A stretch of DNA of 64,000 nt from Duganella sp. BJB480 (GCA_003416985.1 QVIN01000003.1:124001-188000); one strand, 5' to 3'; counted from the first letter of the stretch, positions 35,104-46,615 are shown. Made by a program: numbers and translations. Notes: a model not told the origin generated them from the letters alone.

Positions 35104-37637
35104 GCTTCGCGCAGCGTCTGCAACGGCGGCTGGCGCAGCACGTTGCGCAGTCCCAGCCAGCCGCCGGCGATGGCGCACAGCGCGCCCGCCACCAGGCCCA
35201 CCAGCCACACTGCGGGGCTGAAGCTCCAGGCGAACTTGAACTGGTAGGTGGCCAGGGCCCAGCCCATGGCCGCCGCGCCGGTCGCCGCCAACAGGCCGGA
35301 CAAGGCGCCCACCAGCGAGAACTCGATCAGCTGCGCCTGCGACAGCTGCCTACGGGTCGCGCCCAGCGCGCGCAGCAGGCCCGATTCGCGGGTGCGCTCG
35401 TCCTGCGATCCCATCAGCGCCGCGTACAGCACCAATACGCCGGAGGCCAGCGTGAACACGAACAGGAATTCCACCGCCGTCACCACCTGGTCCAGCACCG
35501 CCTGCACCTGCCGCAGCAGGCCGCCGACGTCGACGATGGTCAGGTTGGGATAGTCGCGCGTGAGGGCGTTCATCAGCGCGCCCTGCCCTTGCGGCAGATG
35601 GAAGGCGGTGATCCAGCTCTGCGACACTTCCGTCATCGCCGCCGGGTTGATGATGACGAAGAAGTTGACCCGCATCGAGCCCCATTCCAGCTTGCGCAGG
35701 CTGGTGATGGTGGCGTCCACCGGCGTGCCGGCGATGTCGAAGCGCAGCTTGTCGCCCAGCTTCCACTTGAGCGTCTTGGCGATGCCCTCCTCCACCGACG
35801 CTTCCGGCGCGCCCTGCTTGTCGGCGAACCACTGGCCGGCGCTGATCTTGTTCTCGGCCTGCATCGCCGCCATCGTCGACAGGTTGAATTCGCGGTCGGC
35901 CAGGCCCTTGGCGCGGTCGTCGGTGTAGGTCTCGGCGGTGACGGGCTTGCCGTTCACGGCGGTCAGGCGGCCGCGTATCATCGGATATTGCGGCGCGTAG
36001 CTCACGCCCGCCGCCCGCAGGCGATTGCCGATATCGGCCGCCTGCTCCGGCTGGATGTTGATGATGAAGCGGTTCGGCGCGTCCGGCGGCGTGGCGTTGC
36101 GCCAGGCCGTCATCAGGTCGCCGCGCACCACGGTCAGCACCAGCAACGCCATCATGCCCAGCGCCAGCGAGACGATCTGCACCACGGTCGCGCCGGGACG
36201 CCGCTGCAGCGAGGTGATGGCGAAGCGCCAGCTCTGATGGTCGATCGCGCGCCGCAGCGGCTTGAGCGCGGCCAGCGCGCCCCAGCCCACCAGGCCAAAC
36301 AGCGCGAAGGCGCCGAGGAAGCCTGCCGCCGTGTACAGCGCCAGTTGCACATCGCCCGCCTGCCAAAGAAGCAGCACGACGAAGCCGGCCAGGCCCAGGC
36401 CGTAGGTGGCCAGCGCCGCCACCTGCGGCGGCTCCTGCTCGCGGCGGATCACGCGGTTGTGCGGCACTTTGCGCAGTTGCAGGATAGGCGGCAGCGCGAA
36501 CGCGGCCAGCAGCAGCATGCCGGTGGCCACGCCCTGCAGCGCAGGGTAGATGGTAGGCGCCGGCAGGCTGGCCGAGACCAGCTTGCCCAGCACCTCCAGC
36601 AGCACGTAGTGGCCGCCGAAACCCACCGCCACACCCATCAGGCTGCCGGCCAGGCCGACCATCAGGAATTCGGTCAGGTACATCAGTGTGACTTCGTTCT
36701 GCGTCAGGCCCAGGCAGCGCAGCATGGCGCAGGCGTCCAGGTGGCGCTGCATGAAGCGGCGCGCGGCCATCGCCACGGCCACCGCCGCCAGCATCGCCGA
36801 CAGCAGGCCGACCAGCGACAGGAAACGGTCGGCGCGGTCCAGCGTGGCGCGCATTTCGGGCCGGCCGTTTTCCAGCGACTCGACGCGCACGCCCTTGATA
36901 TTATTTTGCCTGATCTGCGCCTGCAGCCATTGCTCGTAGGCGGTGGCCACGGCCGCGCCGTTTTGCAGCGACGGCGGCGCCGCCACCAGCAGGCGGTAGG
37001 ACACGCGCGAGCCGGGCTGGATCAGATTGGTGTCGGCCAGGTCGTCCAGCGCGAACATCACGCGCGGCGCGAACGCCAGGAAGTTGGCGCCGCGGTCCGG
37101 CTCGGAGGCGATCAGCTGCGCCACCGTGAAGCTTTTGTCGCCCAGCTTGATCGTGCCGCCGACCGTGGTCTTCAGGCCGCCCAGCAGGCCGGCGTCCAGC
37201 CACACGGTGCCGGGCGCCGGCACACCGTTGGCCGGCGCGCCGTAGCTTTGCTCGGCCTGTTCGGGATCGGTGGTGATCTTCAGCTGGCCGCGCAGCGGAT
37301 AGCCGGGGCCGACCGCCTTCAACGCCGCCAGCAGCGAGTTCGATTGCTCGCCCTCGCCCGCCTGCGCCATGCTGGGGAAGCTGATGGTGTCGGTCATCAG
37401 CAGGCCGCGCCGGGCGGCCTCCGCGCGCCAGGCCGGATTGACCGGCAGGTCGGCGTTGATGACGACGTCGGCGCCCAGCAGCTGGTGGGCGTCGCGATCG
37501 AGGCCGCTGCGCAGGCGGTCGATGAAGAAGCCGGTGGCGGACAAGGCGGCCACCGCCACCGTCAGCGCGATCAGCAGGAAGCGCAACTGGCCGGCGCGCC
37601 AGTCGCGCGCCGTCATCTTCAGGGCGAGTTTGAGCAT
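35100..37637 (-). CDS. FtsX-type ABC transporter permease (YbbP-like)
   Basis: The 845-residue inner-membrane protein matches the YbbP/FtsX permease family. It begins LALKMTARDWRAGQLRFLLIALTVAVAALSATGF. About ten helices sit in three groups (first helix, middle cluster at residues 270-490, C-terminal cluster from about 720), separated by two periplasmic MacB-like domains. YbbP usually partners the ATPase YbbA, linked to lipase TesA and envelope release, but no such ATPase is next to it here. It shares a CTAG stop with jqsR. Confidence 0.85.
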   Translation of the reverse strand: MLKLALKMTARDWRAGQLRFLLIALTVAVAALSATGFFIDRLRSGLDRDAHQLLGADVVINADLPVNPAWRAEAARRGLLMTDTISFPSMAQAGEGEQSNSLLAALKAVGPGYPLRGQLKITTDPEQAEQSYGAPANGVPAPGTVWLDAGLLGGLKTTVGGTIKLGDKSFTVAQLIASEPDRGANFLAFAPRVMFALDDLADTNLIQPGSRVSYRLLVAAPPSLQNGAAVATAYEQWLQAQIRQNNIKGVRVESLENGRPEMRATLDRADRFLSLVGLLSAMLAAVAVAMAARRFMQRHLDACAMLRCLGLTQNEVTLMYLTEFLMVGLAGSLMGVAVGFGGHYVLLEVLGKLVSASLPAPTIYPALQGVATGMLLLAAFALPPILQLRKVPHNRVIRREQEPPQVAALATYGLGLAGFVVLLLWQAGDVQLALYTAAGFLGAFALFGLVGWGALAALKPLRRAIDHQSWRFAITSLQRRPGATVVQIVSLALGMMALLVLTVVRGDLMTAWRNATPPDAPNRFIINIQPEQAADIGNRLRAAGVSYAPQYPMIRGRLTAVNGKPVTAETYTDDRAKGLADREFNLSTMAAMQAENKISAGQWFADKQGAPEASVEEGIAKTLKWKLGDKLRFDIAGTPVDATITSLRKLEWGSMRVNFFVIINPAAMTEVSQSWITAFHLPQGQGALMNALTRDYPNLTIVDVGGLLRQVQAVLDQVVTAVEFLFVFTLASGVLVLYAALMGSQDERTRESGLLRALGATRRQLSQAQLIEFSLVGALSGLLAATGAAAMGWALATYQFKFAWSFSPAVWLVGLVAGALCAIAGGWLGLRNVLRQPPLQTLREA

Positions 37638-37646
37638 GGAGGTTTT

Positions 37647-39148
<1,502 letters not shown>

Positions 39149-41071
39149 ATGACCATTTTTGACAACTACGCCGCACGGTACGAACGGACCAAAGAAGAAG
39201 AGATGTCCATGAAGGAATATCTCGAACTTTGCAAAAAAGATCGACTCACCTACGCCAGCGCTCCGGAGCGCATGCTGGCCGCCATCGGCGAACCGACGTT
39301 GGTCGACACCCGCAACGACACCCGGCTGTCTCGCATCTTCGCGAACAAGGTCATCAAGATATATCCGGCTTTCCGCGAGTTCTACGGCACCGAGGAAGTG
39401 ATCGAACAAGTGGTGTCCTACTTCCGCCACGCCGCGCAGGGACTGGAGGAACGCAAGCAGATCCTGTATCTGCTCGGTCCCGTCGGCGGCGGCAAATCGT
39501 CGATCGCCGAGAAGCTCAAGTCGCTGATGGAGCATGTGCCCTTCTACTGCCTGAAAGGCTCGCCGGTGAACGAATCGCCGCTCGGCCTGTTCAACGAGGA
39601 AGAGGACGGCGTGATCCTGGAAGAGGACTACGGCATCCCGCGCCGCTACCTGCGCAACATCCCGAGCCCGTGGGCCGTCAAGCGCCTGCACGAATTCAAC
39701 GGCGACATCAACCAGTTCCGCGTGGTCAGGCGCTACCCTTCCGTGCTCAAGCAGGTCGCCATCTCCAAGACCGAGCCGGGCGACGAGAACAACCAGGACA
39801 TCTCCTCGCTGGTCGGCAAGGTCGACATCCGCAAGCTGGAGGATTATTCGCAGGACGATCCCGACGCCTACAGCTACTCGGGCGGCCTGTGCCTGGCCAA
39901 CCAGGGCCTGATGGAATTCGTCGAGATGTTCAAGGCGCCGATCAAGGTGCTGCACCCGCTGCTGACCGCCACGCAGGAAGGCAACTACAAGGGCACGGAA
40001 GGCTTCGGCGCGATCCCGTTCGACGGCATCATCCTGGCGCACTCGAACGAGTCGGAATGGAAGACCTTCAAGAACAACCGCAACAACGAGGCTTTCCTTG
40101 ACCGTATCTACATCGTCAAGGTGCCGTACTGCCTGCGCGTGACCGACGAGATCAAGATCTACGACAAGCTGATCGCCAACTCCTCGCTGTACCAGGCGCC
40201 ATGCGCGCCCGGCACCCTGCGCATGATGGCGCAGTTCGCCATCCTGTCGCGGCTGAAGGATCCGGAGAACTCCAGCATCTTCAGCAAGATGCTGGTGTAC
40301 GACGGCGAGAACCTCAAGGACACCGACCCGAAAGCCAAGTCCATGCACGAGTACGTGGACTACGCCGGCGTCGACGAGGGCATGAACGGCCTGTCCACCC
40401 GCTTCGCGTTCAAGATCCTGTCCAAGGTCTTCAACTTCGACAACACCGAGGTGGCGGCCAATCCGGTGCACCTGCTGTACGTGCTGGAGCAGCAGGTCGA
40501 GCGCGAGCAGTTCCCGCCCGAGACCGAGCAGAAGTACTTCTCGTACATCAAGGAACACCTGGCGCAGAAATACGTGGAGTTCATCGGCAAGGAAATCCAG
40601 ACCGCCTACCTGGAATCGTATTCCGAATACGGCCAGAACATCTTCGACCGCTACGTCACCTTCGCCGACTTCTGGATCCAGGACCAGGAATACCGCGATC
40701 CGGACACCGGCGAGAGCTTCGACCGCGAGTCGCTGAACAACGAGCTGGAGAAGATCGAGAAGCCTGCGGGGATTTCCAATCCCAAGGACTTCCGCAACGA
40801 GATCGTCAACTTCGGCCTGCGCGCGCGCGCCAACAACGGCGGCAAGAATCCGGCCTGGACCAGCTACGAGAAGTTCCGCACCGTGATCGAGAAGAAGATG
40901 TTCTCCAACACCGAGGAACTGCTGCCGGTGATTTCGTTCAACGCCAAGGCCAGCGCCGAAGACGCCAACAAGCACGCCGACTTCGTCGCCCGCATGGTGG
41001 AGAAAGGCTATACCGCCAAGCAGGTGCGCTTGCTGTGCGAATGGTATTTGCGTGTGAGGAAGTCGTCCTAA
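39149..41071 (+). CDS. prkA: PrkA-family serine protein kinase (YeaG)
   Basis: PrkA/YeaG is an AAA-like ATPase with reported kinase (and in Bacillus protease) activity, expressed under starvation and stress. The 640-residue chain has Walker A GPVGGGKSS at residues 110-118, the conserved NESPLGLF and NRGLMEF-like NQGLMEFVEMFKAPIKVLHPLL segments, and a C-terminal kinase-like region. The ATG at 39149 follows AAAGGA at good spacing. It heads the three-gene set prkA-yeaH-spoVR found across proteobacteria. Confidence 0.95.
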   Translation: MTIFDNYAARYERTKEEEMSMKEYLELCKKDRLTYASAPERMLAAIGEPTLVDTRNDTRLSRIFANKVIKIYPAFREFYGTEEVIEQVVSYFRHAAQGLEERKQILYLLGPVGGGKSSIAEKLKSLMEHVPFYCLKGSPVNESPLGLFNEEEDGVILEEDYGIPRRYLRNIPSPWAVKRLHEFNGDINQFRVVRRYPSVLKQVAISKTEPGDENNQDISSLVGKVDIRKLEDYSQDDPDAYSYSGGLCLANQGLMEFVEMFKAPIKVLHPLLTATQEGNYKGTEGFGAIPFDGIILAHSNESEWKTFKNNRNNEAFLDRIYIVKVPYCLRVTDEIKIYDKLIANSSLYQAPCAPGTLRMMAQFAILSRLKDPENSSIFSKMLVYDGENLKDTDPKAKSMHEYVDYAGVDEGMNGLSTRFAFKILSKVFNFDNTEVAANPVHLLYVLEQQVEREQFPPETEQKYFSYIKEHLAQKYVEFIGKEIQTAYLESYSEYGQNIFDRYVTFADFWIQDQEYRDPDTGESFDRESLNNELEKIEKPAGISNPKDFRNEIVNFGLRARANNGGKNPAWTSYEKFRTVIEKKMFSNTEELLPVISFNAKASAEDANKHADFVARMVEKGYTAKQVRLLCEWYLRVRKSS

Positions 41072-41142
41072 GTAGCATTGCGCGCCGCCCCGCATGAGGC
41101 GGTGGCGGCGCGGCGCCGACCAATAGCAGCAGGAGGCATCTT

Positions 41143-42411
41143 TTGACTTACCTCATCGACCGACGTTTGCAGGGCAAGAACAAGTCTGCGGTCAACCGCG
41201 AGCGCTTCTTGCGGCGCTACAAGGCCCAGATCAAGGACGCGGTGGGACGTGCCATCAAGGGCCGCTCCATCACCGACATTGAGAATGGCGAAAAAGTCTC
41301 CATCCCGGTCAAGGACGTGGGCGAGCCCTCGTTCGGCCACGCCCATGGCGGCGTGTGGGAAACCATCAACCCCGGCAACCAGGAATACCTCAAGGGCGAC
41401 CTGATCAACCGGCCCAAGGGCGGCGGCGGCGCCGGCCGCGGCAAGGCCGGCAACAGCGACCAGCTGACCGAGGACGATTTCATCTTCGAGCTGTCGCGCG
41501 AAGAGTTCATGAACTACTTCTTCGAAGACCTGGAGCTGCCCAACCTGGTCAAGACCCAGCTGACCGCCACCACCGAATTCAAGAACCAGCGCGCCGGCTA
41601 CAACATGTCGGGCACGCCGTCCAACATCCACGTGCTGCGTTCGCTGCGCGGCGCGCTGGGACGGCGCATCGCGGTCGGCGGCAGTTCGCGCAAGCGCGTG
41701 ATCGAGGCCGAGCGCGAGCTGGAGGAGCTGCTGCTCGAAGGCATGCCGCTGGACGCGCCGCGCGTGGTGGAGCTGAAAAAGCTGATCCACCACCTGCACA
41801 CGCGGCTGCTGGCCATCCCCTTCATCGACCCGTTCGACCTACGCTACAGCAACCGCGTCAAGGTGCCCAAGCCGATGACGCAGGCGGTGATGTTCTGCAT
41901 CATGGACGTCTCCGGCTCGATGGACGAAACCCGCAAGGACACCGCCAAGCGCTTCTTCATCCTGCTGTACCTGTTCCTCAAGCGCGCCTACGACAAGATC
42001 GACGTGGTCTTCATCCGCCACCACACGGCCGCGGCCGAGGTGAACGAGGAGGAGTTCTTCCACTCGCGCGAGTCGGGCGGCACGGTGGTGTCGTCGGCGC
42101 TGCACCTGCTCGACAAGATCATCGAGGAGCGCTACGGCGGCGGCAGCTGGAACAGCTACGTGGCCCAGGCCTCCGACGGCGACAACTGGGACAACGATTC
42201 CGTGCTGTGCCGCCAGCTGCTGGTCAACACCATCATGCCCAAGGTGCAGTACTACACCTATGTCGAGATCACCGACGGTCCGCCGCAGAACCTGTGGGAG
42301 CAGTACTCGCAGATTCCCGACCACCATCCGCATTTCGCCATGCAGAAAATAGTCACGCCGGCCGACATCTATCCGGTGTTCCGTGAACTGTTCAAGAAAC
42401 AGCCTAAATAG
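41143..42411 (+). CDS. DUF444/YeaH family VWA-containing protein
   Basis: The 422-residue protein belongs to the YeaH/YhbH (DUF444) family, always found with PrkA. Its C-terminal half is a von Willebrand A-like domain with an intact metal-binding motif (MDVSGSMDETRKD). The N-terminal GRSITDIENGEKVSIPVKDV and a Gly-rich RPKGGGGAGRGKAG linker are family features. The start is a TTG at 41143, with AGGAGG 6 bp upstream. Its molecular role is unknown; YeaG and YeaH act together in nitrogen starvation in E. coli. Confidence 0.93.
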   Translation: MTYLIDRRLQGKNKSAVNRERFLRRYKAQIKDAVGRAIKGRSITDIENGEKVSIPVKDVGEPSFGHAHGGVWETINPGNQEYLKGDLINRPKGGGGAGRGKAGNSDQLTEDDFIFELSREEFMNYFFEDLELPNLVKTQLTATTEFKNQRAGYNMSGTPSNIHVLRSLRGALGRRIAVGGSSRKRVIEAERELEELLLEGMPLDAPRVVELKKLIHHLHTRLLAIPFIDPFDLRYSNRVKVPKPMTQAVMFCIMDVSGSMDETRKDTAKRFFILLYLFLKRAYDKIDVVFIRHHTAAAEVNEEEFFHSRESGGTVVSSALHLLDKIIEERYGGGSWNSYVAQASDGDNWDNDSVLCRQLLVNTIMPKVQYYTYVEITDGPPQNLWEQYSQIPDHHPHFAMQKIVTPADIYPVFRELFKKQPK

Positions 42412-42422
42412 GCAGCCGAGCC

Positions 42423-43961
42423 ATGAACGACATGACACCCAAGCCGCGCCATCCGCGCGCCCTGCCCGAGCAGTCGGAGTGGACGTTCGAACTGATCGAG
42501 CAGGCCCACCAGGAAATCCGCCGCGTCGCCGAAGGATTCGGGCTGGACACCTATCCCAACCAGCTGGAGATCATCACCGCCGAGCAGATGATGGACGCCT
42601 ACACCTCGGTCGGCATGCCGGTGTCGTACAACCACTGGTCGTTCGGCAAGCACTTCCTGTCGACCGAAAAGGGCTACAAGCGCGGGCAGATGGGCCTGGC
42701 CTACGAGATCGTCATCAACTCCAATCCCTGCATCGCCTACCTGATGGAGGAGAACAGCCTGACCATGCAGGCGCTGGTGATCGCCCACGCGGCCTATGGC
42801 CACAACTCCTTCTTCAAGGGGAACTACCTGTTCCGCACCTGGACCGACGCCGACGCCATCGTCGACTACATGGTGTTCGCCAAGAACTACATCGCCGAGT
42901 GCGAGCAGCGCCACGGCATCGACGCGGTCGAGCTGCTGCTCGATTCCTGCCACGCGATCCAGAACTACGGCGTCGACCGCTACAAGCGGCCGGCCAAGCT
43001 GTCGATGGCGCAGGAGCGCGCGCGCCAGAAGGAGCGCGAAGCCTACGCGCAGTCGCAGATCAACGAGCTGTGGCGCACCCTGCCCCGGCGCGAGGAAGAG
43101 GAGGAGGAAAAGGCCACGCCGCGCTTCCCGCCCGAGCCCGAGGAAAACCTGCTGTACTTCATCGAGAAGTACGCGCCGCTGCTGGAGCCGTGGCAGCGCG
43201 AGATGGTGCGCATCGTGCGCAAGATTTCGCAGTACTTCTACCCGCAGCGCCAGACCCAGGTGATGAACGAGGGCTGGGCCACCTTCTGGCACTACACCAT
43301 CCTCAACCAGTTGTACGACGAGGGCGTGGTGGGCGACGGCTTCATGATGGAGTTCCTGAAGAGCCATACCAACGTGGTCTACCAGCCGCCGGTCAACAGC
43401 CCCTACTACAGCGGCATCAACCCGTACGCGCTGGGCTTCGCCATGATGACCGACATCCGCCGCATCTGCGAGCACCCGACGCCCGAGGACCGCGAATGGT
43501 TCCCGGACATCGCCGGCAGCGACTGGCGCAAGACGCTCGATTTCGCCATGCGCAATTTCAAGGACGAGAGCTTCATCGCCCAGTACCTGTCGCCCAAGCT
43601 GATCCGCGATTTTCATTTCTTTGCCGTACTGGACGACGACAACAACGAAAAACTGGCAATCTCCGCCATACACGACGACCTGGGCTACCGCTACGTCCGC
43701 CAGCAGCTGGCCGAGCAGTACAACCTGGGCAACCGTGAGCCGAATATCCAGGTGTGGTCGGTCAACACGCGGGACGACCGCGCGCTGACGCTGCGCCATA
43801 CGCAGTTCCAGCGGCGGCCGCTGAACCAGCAGGCCGGCGAGGTGCTCAAGCACGTGGCGCGGCTGTGGGGCTTCGACGTGCACCTGGAAACCGTGTCGCC
43901 GAGCGGCGAGATCATCAGTTCGCTGGAGGTCAAGCGGGAGAAACGCGCACGCGGAAGCTGA
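42423..43961 (+). CDS. SpoVR family protein (YcgB)
   Basis: SpoVR proteins were named for a Bacillus spore cortex defect but are common in non-sporulators, where they pair with PrkA and YeaH. The 512-residue protein shows the family signatures FGKHFLSTEKGYKRGQMGLAYEIVINSNPCIAYLMEEN, VIAHAAYGHNSFFKGNYLF and VMNEGWATFWHYTI. The biochemical function is unknown. It begins 11 bp after yeaH and is followed by a strong terminator, so it ends the operon. Confidence 0.94.
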   Translation: MNDMTPKPRHPRALPEQSEWTFELIEQAHQEIRRVAEGFGLDTYPNQLEIITAEQMMDAYTSVGMPVSYNHWSFGKHFLSTEKGYKRGQMGLAYEIVINSNPCIAYLMEENSLTMQALVIAHAAYGHNSFFKGNYLFRTWTDADAIVDYMVFAKNYIAECEQRHGIDAVELLLDSCHAIQNYGVDRYKRPAKLSMAQERARQKEREAYAQSQINELWRTLPRREEEEEEKATPRFPPEPEENLLYFIEKYAPLLEPWQREMVRIVRKISQYFYPQRQTQVMNEGWATFWHYTILNQLYDEGVVGDGFMMEFLKSHTNVVYQPPVNSPYYSGINPYALGFAMMTDIRRICEHPTPEDREWFPDIAGSDWRKTLDFAMRNFKDESFIAQYLSPKLIRDFHFFAVLDDDNNEKLAISAIHDDLGYRYVRQQLAEQYNLGNREPNIQVWSVNTRDDRALTLRHTQFQRRPLNQQAGEVLKHVARLWGFDVHLETVSPSGEIISSLEVKREKRARGS

Positions 43962-44020
43962 GCAACATATATATATAGGGCTTCGCCGCGGTCAGGCATG
44001 GCTCTTGCAAGGGATGAATC

Positions 44021-44055
44021 GGGGTCAGAGAAGTCGCTCTGGCCCCGGTTTTTTT
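44021..44055 (+). terminator. terminator of the prkA-yeaH-spoVR operon
   Basis: GGGGTCAGAG (44021-44030) pairs with CTCTGGCCCC (44037-44046), with one G-U pair, followed by GG and seven T. It lies 60 bp beyond the spoVR stop. Confidence 0.9.
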
Positions 44056-44469
44056 AGCAAAGGCATGGTGCAGTGCAAAAGTCAATAATTTTTTACGATA
44101 ATTTGTACGGCCTTGCCCGCAAGAATTTCATCAAAGAAACATTTACGACCAAATTATCAATTGTTCGTAGTAAAATTACGTGCATAATATTCCGTTTTTG
44201 GGCTTAAGGGAAAACTAAGTAATGTCGTGGTGCGTCTCGCCCCAAAATTGCGCCGGAGAGTCTTGCATATTGAGCTAGAACGGTGCAAAGAGAGCGCTAT
44301 CACATAGGAAAACCCTATGAAATTTAACCGGTTTTAGGGATGAAAATTCTATGTAAAATCAAGAATTCGTATGTATAATTCGCCGACGTCCCGGATGCGG
44401 CTGTTGTTTTGTGTCGCCATTTTGGGGTTTAAGTAGCAACAAAAAGAGTTGGTATTGGAGAAAGCAGGC
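44056..44469 (+). other. AT-rich leader/promoter region of tonB
   Basis: This gap has no gene that I can support. It is much richer in A and T than its flanks. It contains a perfect -10 hexamer TATAAT at 44374-44379, about 90 bp before tonB, but no good -35, and a dyad CATAGG-AAAAC-CCTATG at 44303-44319. I could not identify a convincing Fur box, although iron control of tonB would be expected. Confidence 0.45.
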
Positions 44470-45129
44470 ATGAATTTCACGCACAACGAGAAAAGCACCG
44501 GGAAGAACTTTACAGGCATTACCATTGTCGTTTTGTTGCACCTCCTGGTTGCTTATGGGATCGTGACGGGCTTGGGTAAACGTCTGGTGAGCAAGATGAT
44601 CGCACCAGTGGAGACCAAGATCATTGAGGAGGTCAAACCTCCTCCACCGAAAGAACTCCCACCGCCACCACCTCCGCCAGAGATGAAAGCGCCACCACCG
44701 CCATTCATCCCGCCAGTTGAGGTGAACGTGCAGCAGCCTCCGCCGCCGCAAAACACGATCGCGAACGCGACCAACGTGAAGCCTGCGACGAACGAACTGC
44801 AAAAAGCGCCGCCAGCACCACCGGCAGCGCCACCAGGACCAGCCAAATCGGTGAACGTAGCTGCTGTGGCCGACTTCAGCACTTGCGCGAAACCGGAGTG
44901 GCCAAAATCCTCCCTGCGTAACGAAGAAACCGGTACGGTCACGTTATCGTTCTTGATTGGAACCGACGGCCATGTCGCCGATTCCAAGATCGTCAAATCC
45001 AGTGGCTTTAGGGACTTGGACAAGGCCGCGGTTAACGGCATCAGCAAATGCCGATTCAAACCGGGTCTGACCGACGGGAAACCGACGGAAGCGTGGATGC
45101 AGATGCAATACGTCTGGACGCTGGAGTAA
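44470..45129 (+). CDS. tonB: energy transducer TonB
   Basis: TonB spans the periplasm and passes proton-motive energy from ExbB/ExbD to outer-membrane receptors. The 219-residue protein has an N-terminal signal anchor (FTGITIVVLLHLLVAYGIVTGL), a proline-rich spacer (KPPPPKELPPPPPPPEMKAPPPPF) and a TonB C-terminal domain from about residue 135 (VTLSFLIGTDGHVADSKIVKSSGFRDLDKAAV). I start at the ATG at 44470, with a GGAG upstream. It heads the tonB-exbB-exbD-exbD cluster. Confidence 0.93.
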   Translation: MNFTHNEKSTGKNFTGITIVVLLHLLVAYGIVTGLGKRLVSKMIAPVETKIIEEVKPPPPKELPPPPPPPEMKAPPPPFIPPVEVNVQQPPPPQNTIANATNVKPATNELQKAPPAPPAAPPGPAKSVNVAAVADFSTCAKPEWPKSSLRNEETGTVTLSFLIGTDGHVADSKIVKSSGFRDLDKAAVNGISKCRFKPGLTDGKPTEAWMQMQYVWTLE

Positions 45130-45215
45130 AACCGAGGCGGCAGCATCGTCTCACTTAGTAATTTTCGTTGTCATTACGTTCAGCGATCTGATTATTTTAT
45201 CAATTTGGAGGAAGC

Positions 45216-46121
45216 ATGTTTAAGAATACCCGTTTGTCCGCTGTACTGGCCGCTGTGCTGTTTTCCGTGACCGCAGCCACCGCCCTGGTAAGCGCCCCAG
45301 CCTTCGCTGACGCGCCAGCCTCGGCCGCCGCTTCGGCACCAGCAGCCGCTCCAGCAGCGGATGCGGCAGCCGCACCAGCACCAGCAGCAGAAGCTCCAGC
45401 TGCCAAGGGCGGCAAAGAAGAAGTGGACAATCCATACGGCTTCGAAGCTGTCTGGAACGGTGGTTTCGTATCGCGCGGCACCCTGATCATCCTGTCGCTG
45501 ATGTCGATGGGTTCGTGGTACATCATCATCACCAAGCTGATCGACCAGATGAAGATCTTCAAACAGTCGAAAGAAACCTCGGCCAAGTTCTGGAAAGCCT
45601 CGTCGATCGCCGCTGGTTCGGCAGCCCTGAAAGACGGCTCGCCATTCCGCTTCATCGCTGAAACCGGCACCAAGGCCACCGTGCACCACGACGGCGCCCT
45701 GCTGGAACAAATCGACCTGTCGACCTGGGTGACCATGTCGATCCAGCGCGCTGTTGACAAAGTTCAATCGCGTCTGCAAGACGGCCTGTCGTTCCTGGCA
45801 ACCGTTGGTTCGACCGCACCGTTCATCGGTCTGTTCGGTACCGTTTGGGGTATTTACAATGCACTGATCGCCATCGGCATGTCGGGTAACGCATCGATCG
45901 ACAAAGTTGCAGGTCCAGTGGGTGAAGCGCTGATCATGACCGCTTTCGGTCTGTTCGTGGCGGTTCCTGCCGTTCTGGGTTACAACTGGCTGGTGCGTCG
46001 TAACAAGTCGGCAATGGAAGACGTGCGTTCGTTCTCGGCCGACGTGCACTCGGTACTGATCTCGGGCGCGATGTCCACCAGCGAAGCTGGCCGTGCCGCC
46101 GGCGCTAAAAAGATTGGATAA
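45216..46121 (+). CDS. exbB: biopolymer transport protein ExbB (MotA/TolQ/ExbB family)
   Basis: ExbB forms the pentameric proton-channel body of the TonB motor. The 301-residue protein carries an extra N-terminal signal-peptide-like segment and an Ala/Pro-rich stretch (residues 1-70). Three membrane helices follow (ILSLMSMGSWYIIITKL; LATVGSTAPFIGLFGTVWGIYNAL; GEALIMTAFGLFVAVPAVLGYNWLV). The long N-terminal extension occurs in other TonB clusters with two ExbD proteins. GGAGGA precedes the ATG. Confidence 0.92.
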   Translation: MFKNTRLSAVLAAVLFSVTAATALVSAPAFADAPASAAASAPAAAPAADAAAAPAPAAEAPAAKGGKEEVDNPYGFEAVWNGGFVSRGTLIILSLMSMGSWYIIITKLIDQMKIFKQSKETSAKFWKASSIAAGSAALKDGSPFRFIAETGTKATVHHDGALLEQIDLSTWVTMSIQRAVDKVQSRLQDGLSFLATVGSTAPFIGLFGTVWGIYNALIAIGMSGNASIDKVAGPVGEALIMTAFGLFVAVPAVLGYNWLVRRNKSAMEDVRSFSADVHSVLISGAMSTSEAGRAAGAKKIG

Positions 46122-46127
46122 TTAATC

Positions 46128-46556
46128 ATGTCGATGTCCGTAGGCTCCGATAGCGGAGACGAAGATCAAGTCATGTCAGAAATCAACACGACGCCCCTGG
46201 TGGACATCATGTTGGTTCTGCTGATTATCTTCCTGATCACGAGCCCGGTTGTTCTGAAGCTGATCAAAATCAAGCTGCCAGAAGAAGCCAACCAGGTTAT
46301 TCAGACCAAGCCGGAAGATGTCAACATCGTTGTAAGCAAGGATGGCGACATCTACTGGAACCAGAAGAGGATGCGCGACGCGAATGACTTGTTCGACCAT
46401 CTGAAGGTGGAAGCGGTCAAATTGCCTCAGCCGGAAGTGCACGTTCGTGGTGACCAAGAAACGCGCTACGAAGCAATCGGCAAGGTTATTTACACTACCC
46501 AGCGTGCTGGTATTCAGAAGGTCGGCTTCATCACCGAACCGCCTGACAAGGGTTAA
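46128..46556 (+). CDS. exbD: biopolymer transport protein ExbD (first copy)
   Basis: ExbD is the periplasmic partner that sits within the ExbB pore. The 142-residue protein has the essential membrane helix with its proton-binding aspartate (INTTPLVDIMLVLLIIFLITSP) near residues 19-40 and a periplasmic domain ending QRAGIQKVGFITEP. It begins 6 bp after exbB. A stem-loop at 46573-46595 separates it from a second, divergent exbD. Confidence 0.92.
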   Translation: MSMSVGSDSGDEDQVMSEINTTPLVDIMLVLLIIFLITSPVVLKLIKIKLPEEANQVIQTKPEDVNIVVSKDGDIYWNQKRMRDANDLFDHLKVEAVKLPQPEVHVRGDQETRYEAIGKVIYTTQRAGIQKVGFITEPPDKG

Positions 46557-46572
46557 TCCCCTCTAGTGCATC

Positions 46573-46595
46573 GCAGGCCCGCAGTCGGGGCCTGC
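46573..46595 (+). other. stem-loop between the two exbD genes
   Basis: GCAGGCCC (46573-46580) pairs with GGGCCTGC (46588-46595) around a 7-base loop. A short CCTTCTT follows rather than a U run, so it is more likely an attenuator or mRNA processing/stability element than a full terminator. Confidence 0.45.
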
Positions 46596-46615
46596 CCTTC
46601 TTAAAAGGAAACACC

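Noticed and set aside
44056-44469. Fur box before tonB
   Set aside because: Several AT-rich near-palindromes exist but none matches the 19-bp Fur consensus well enough to support a call.
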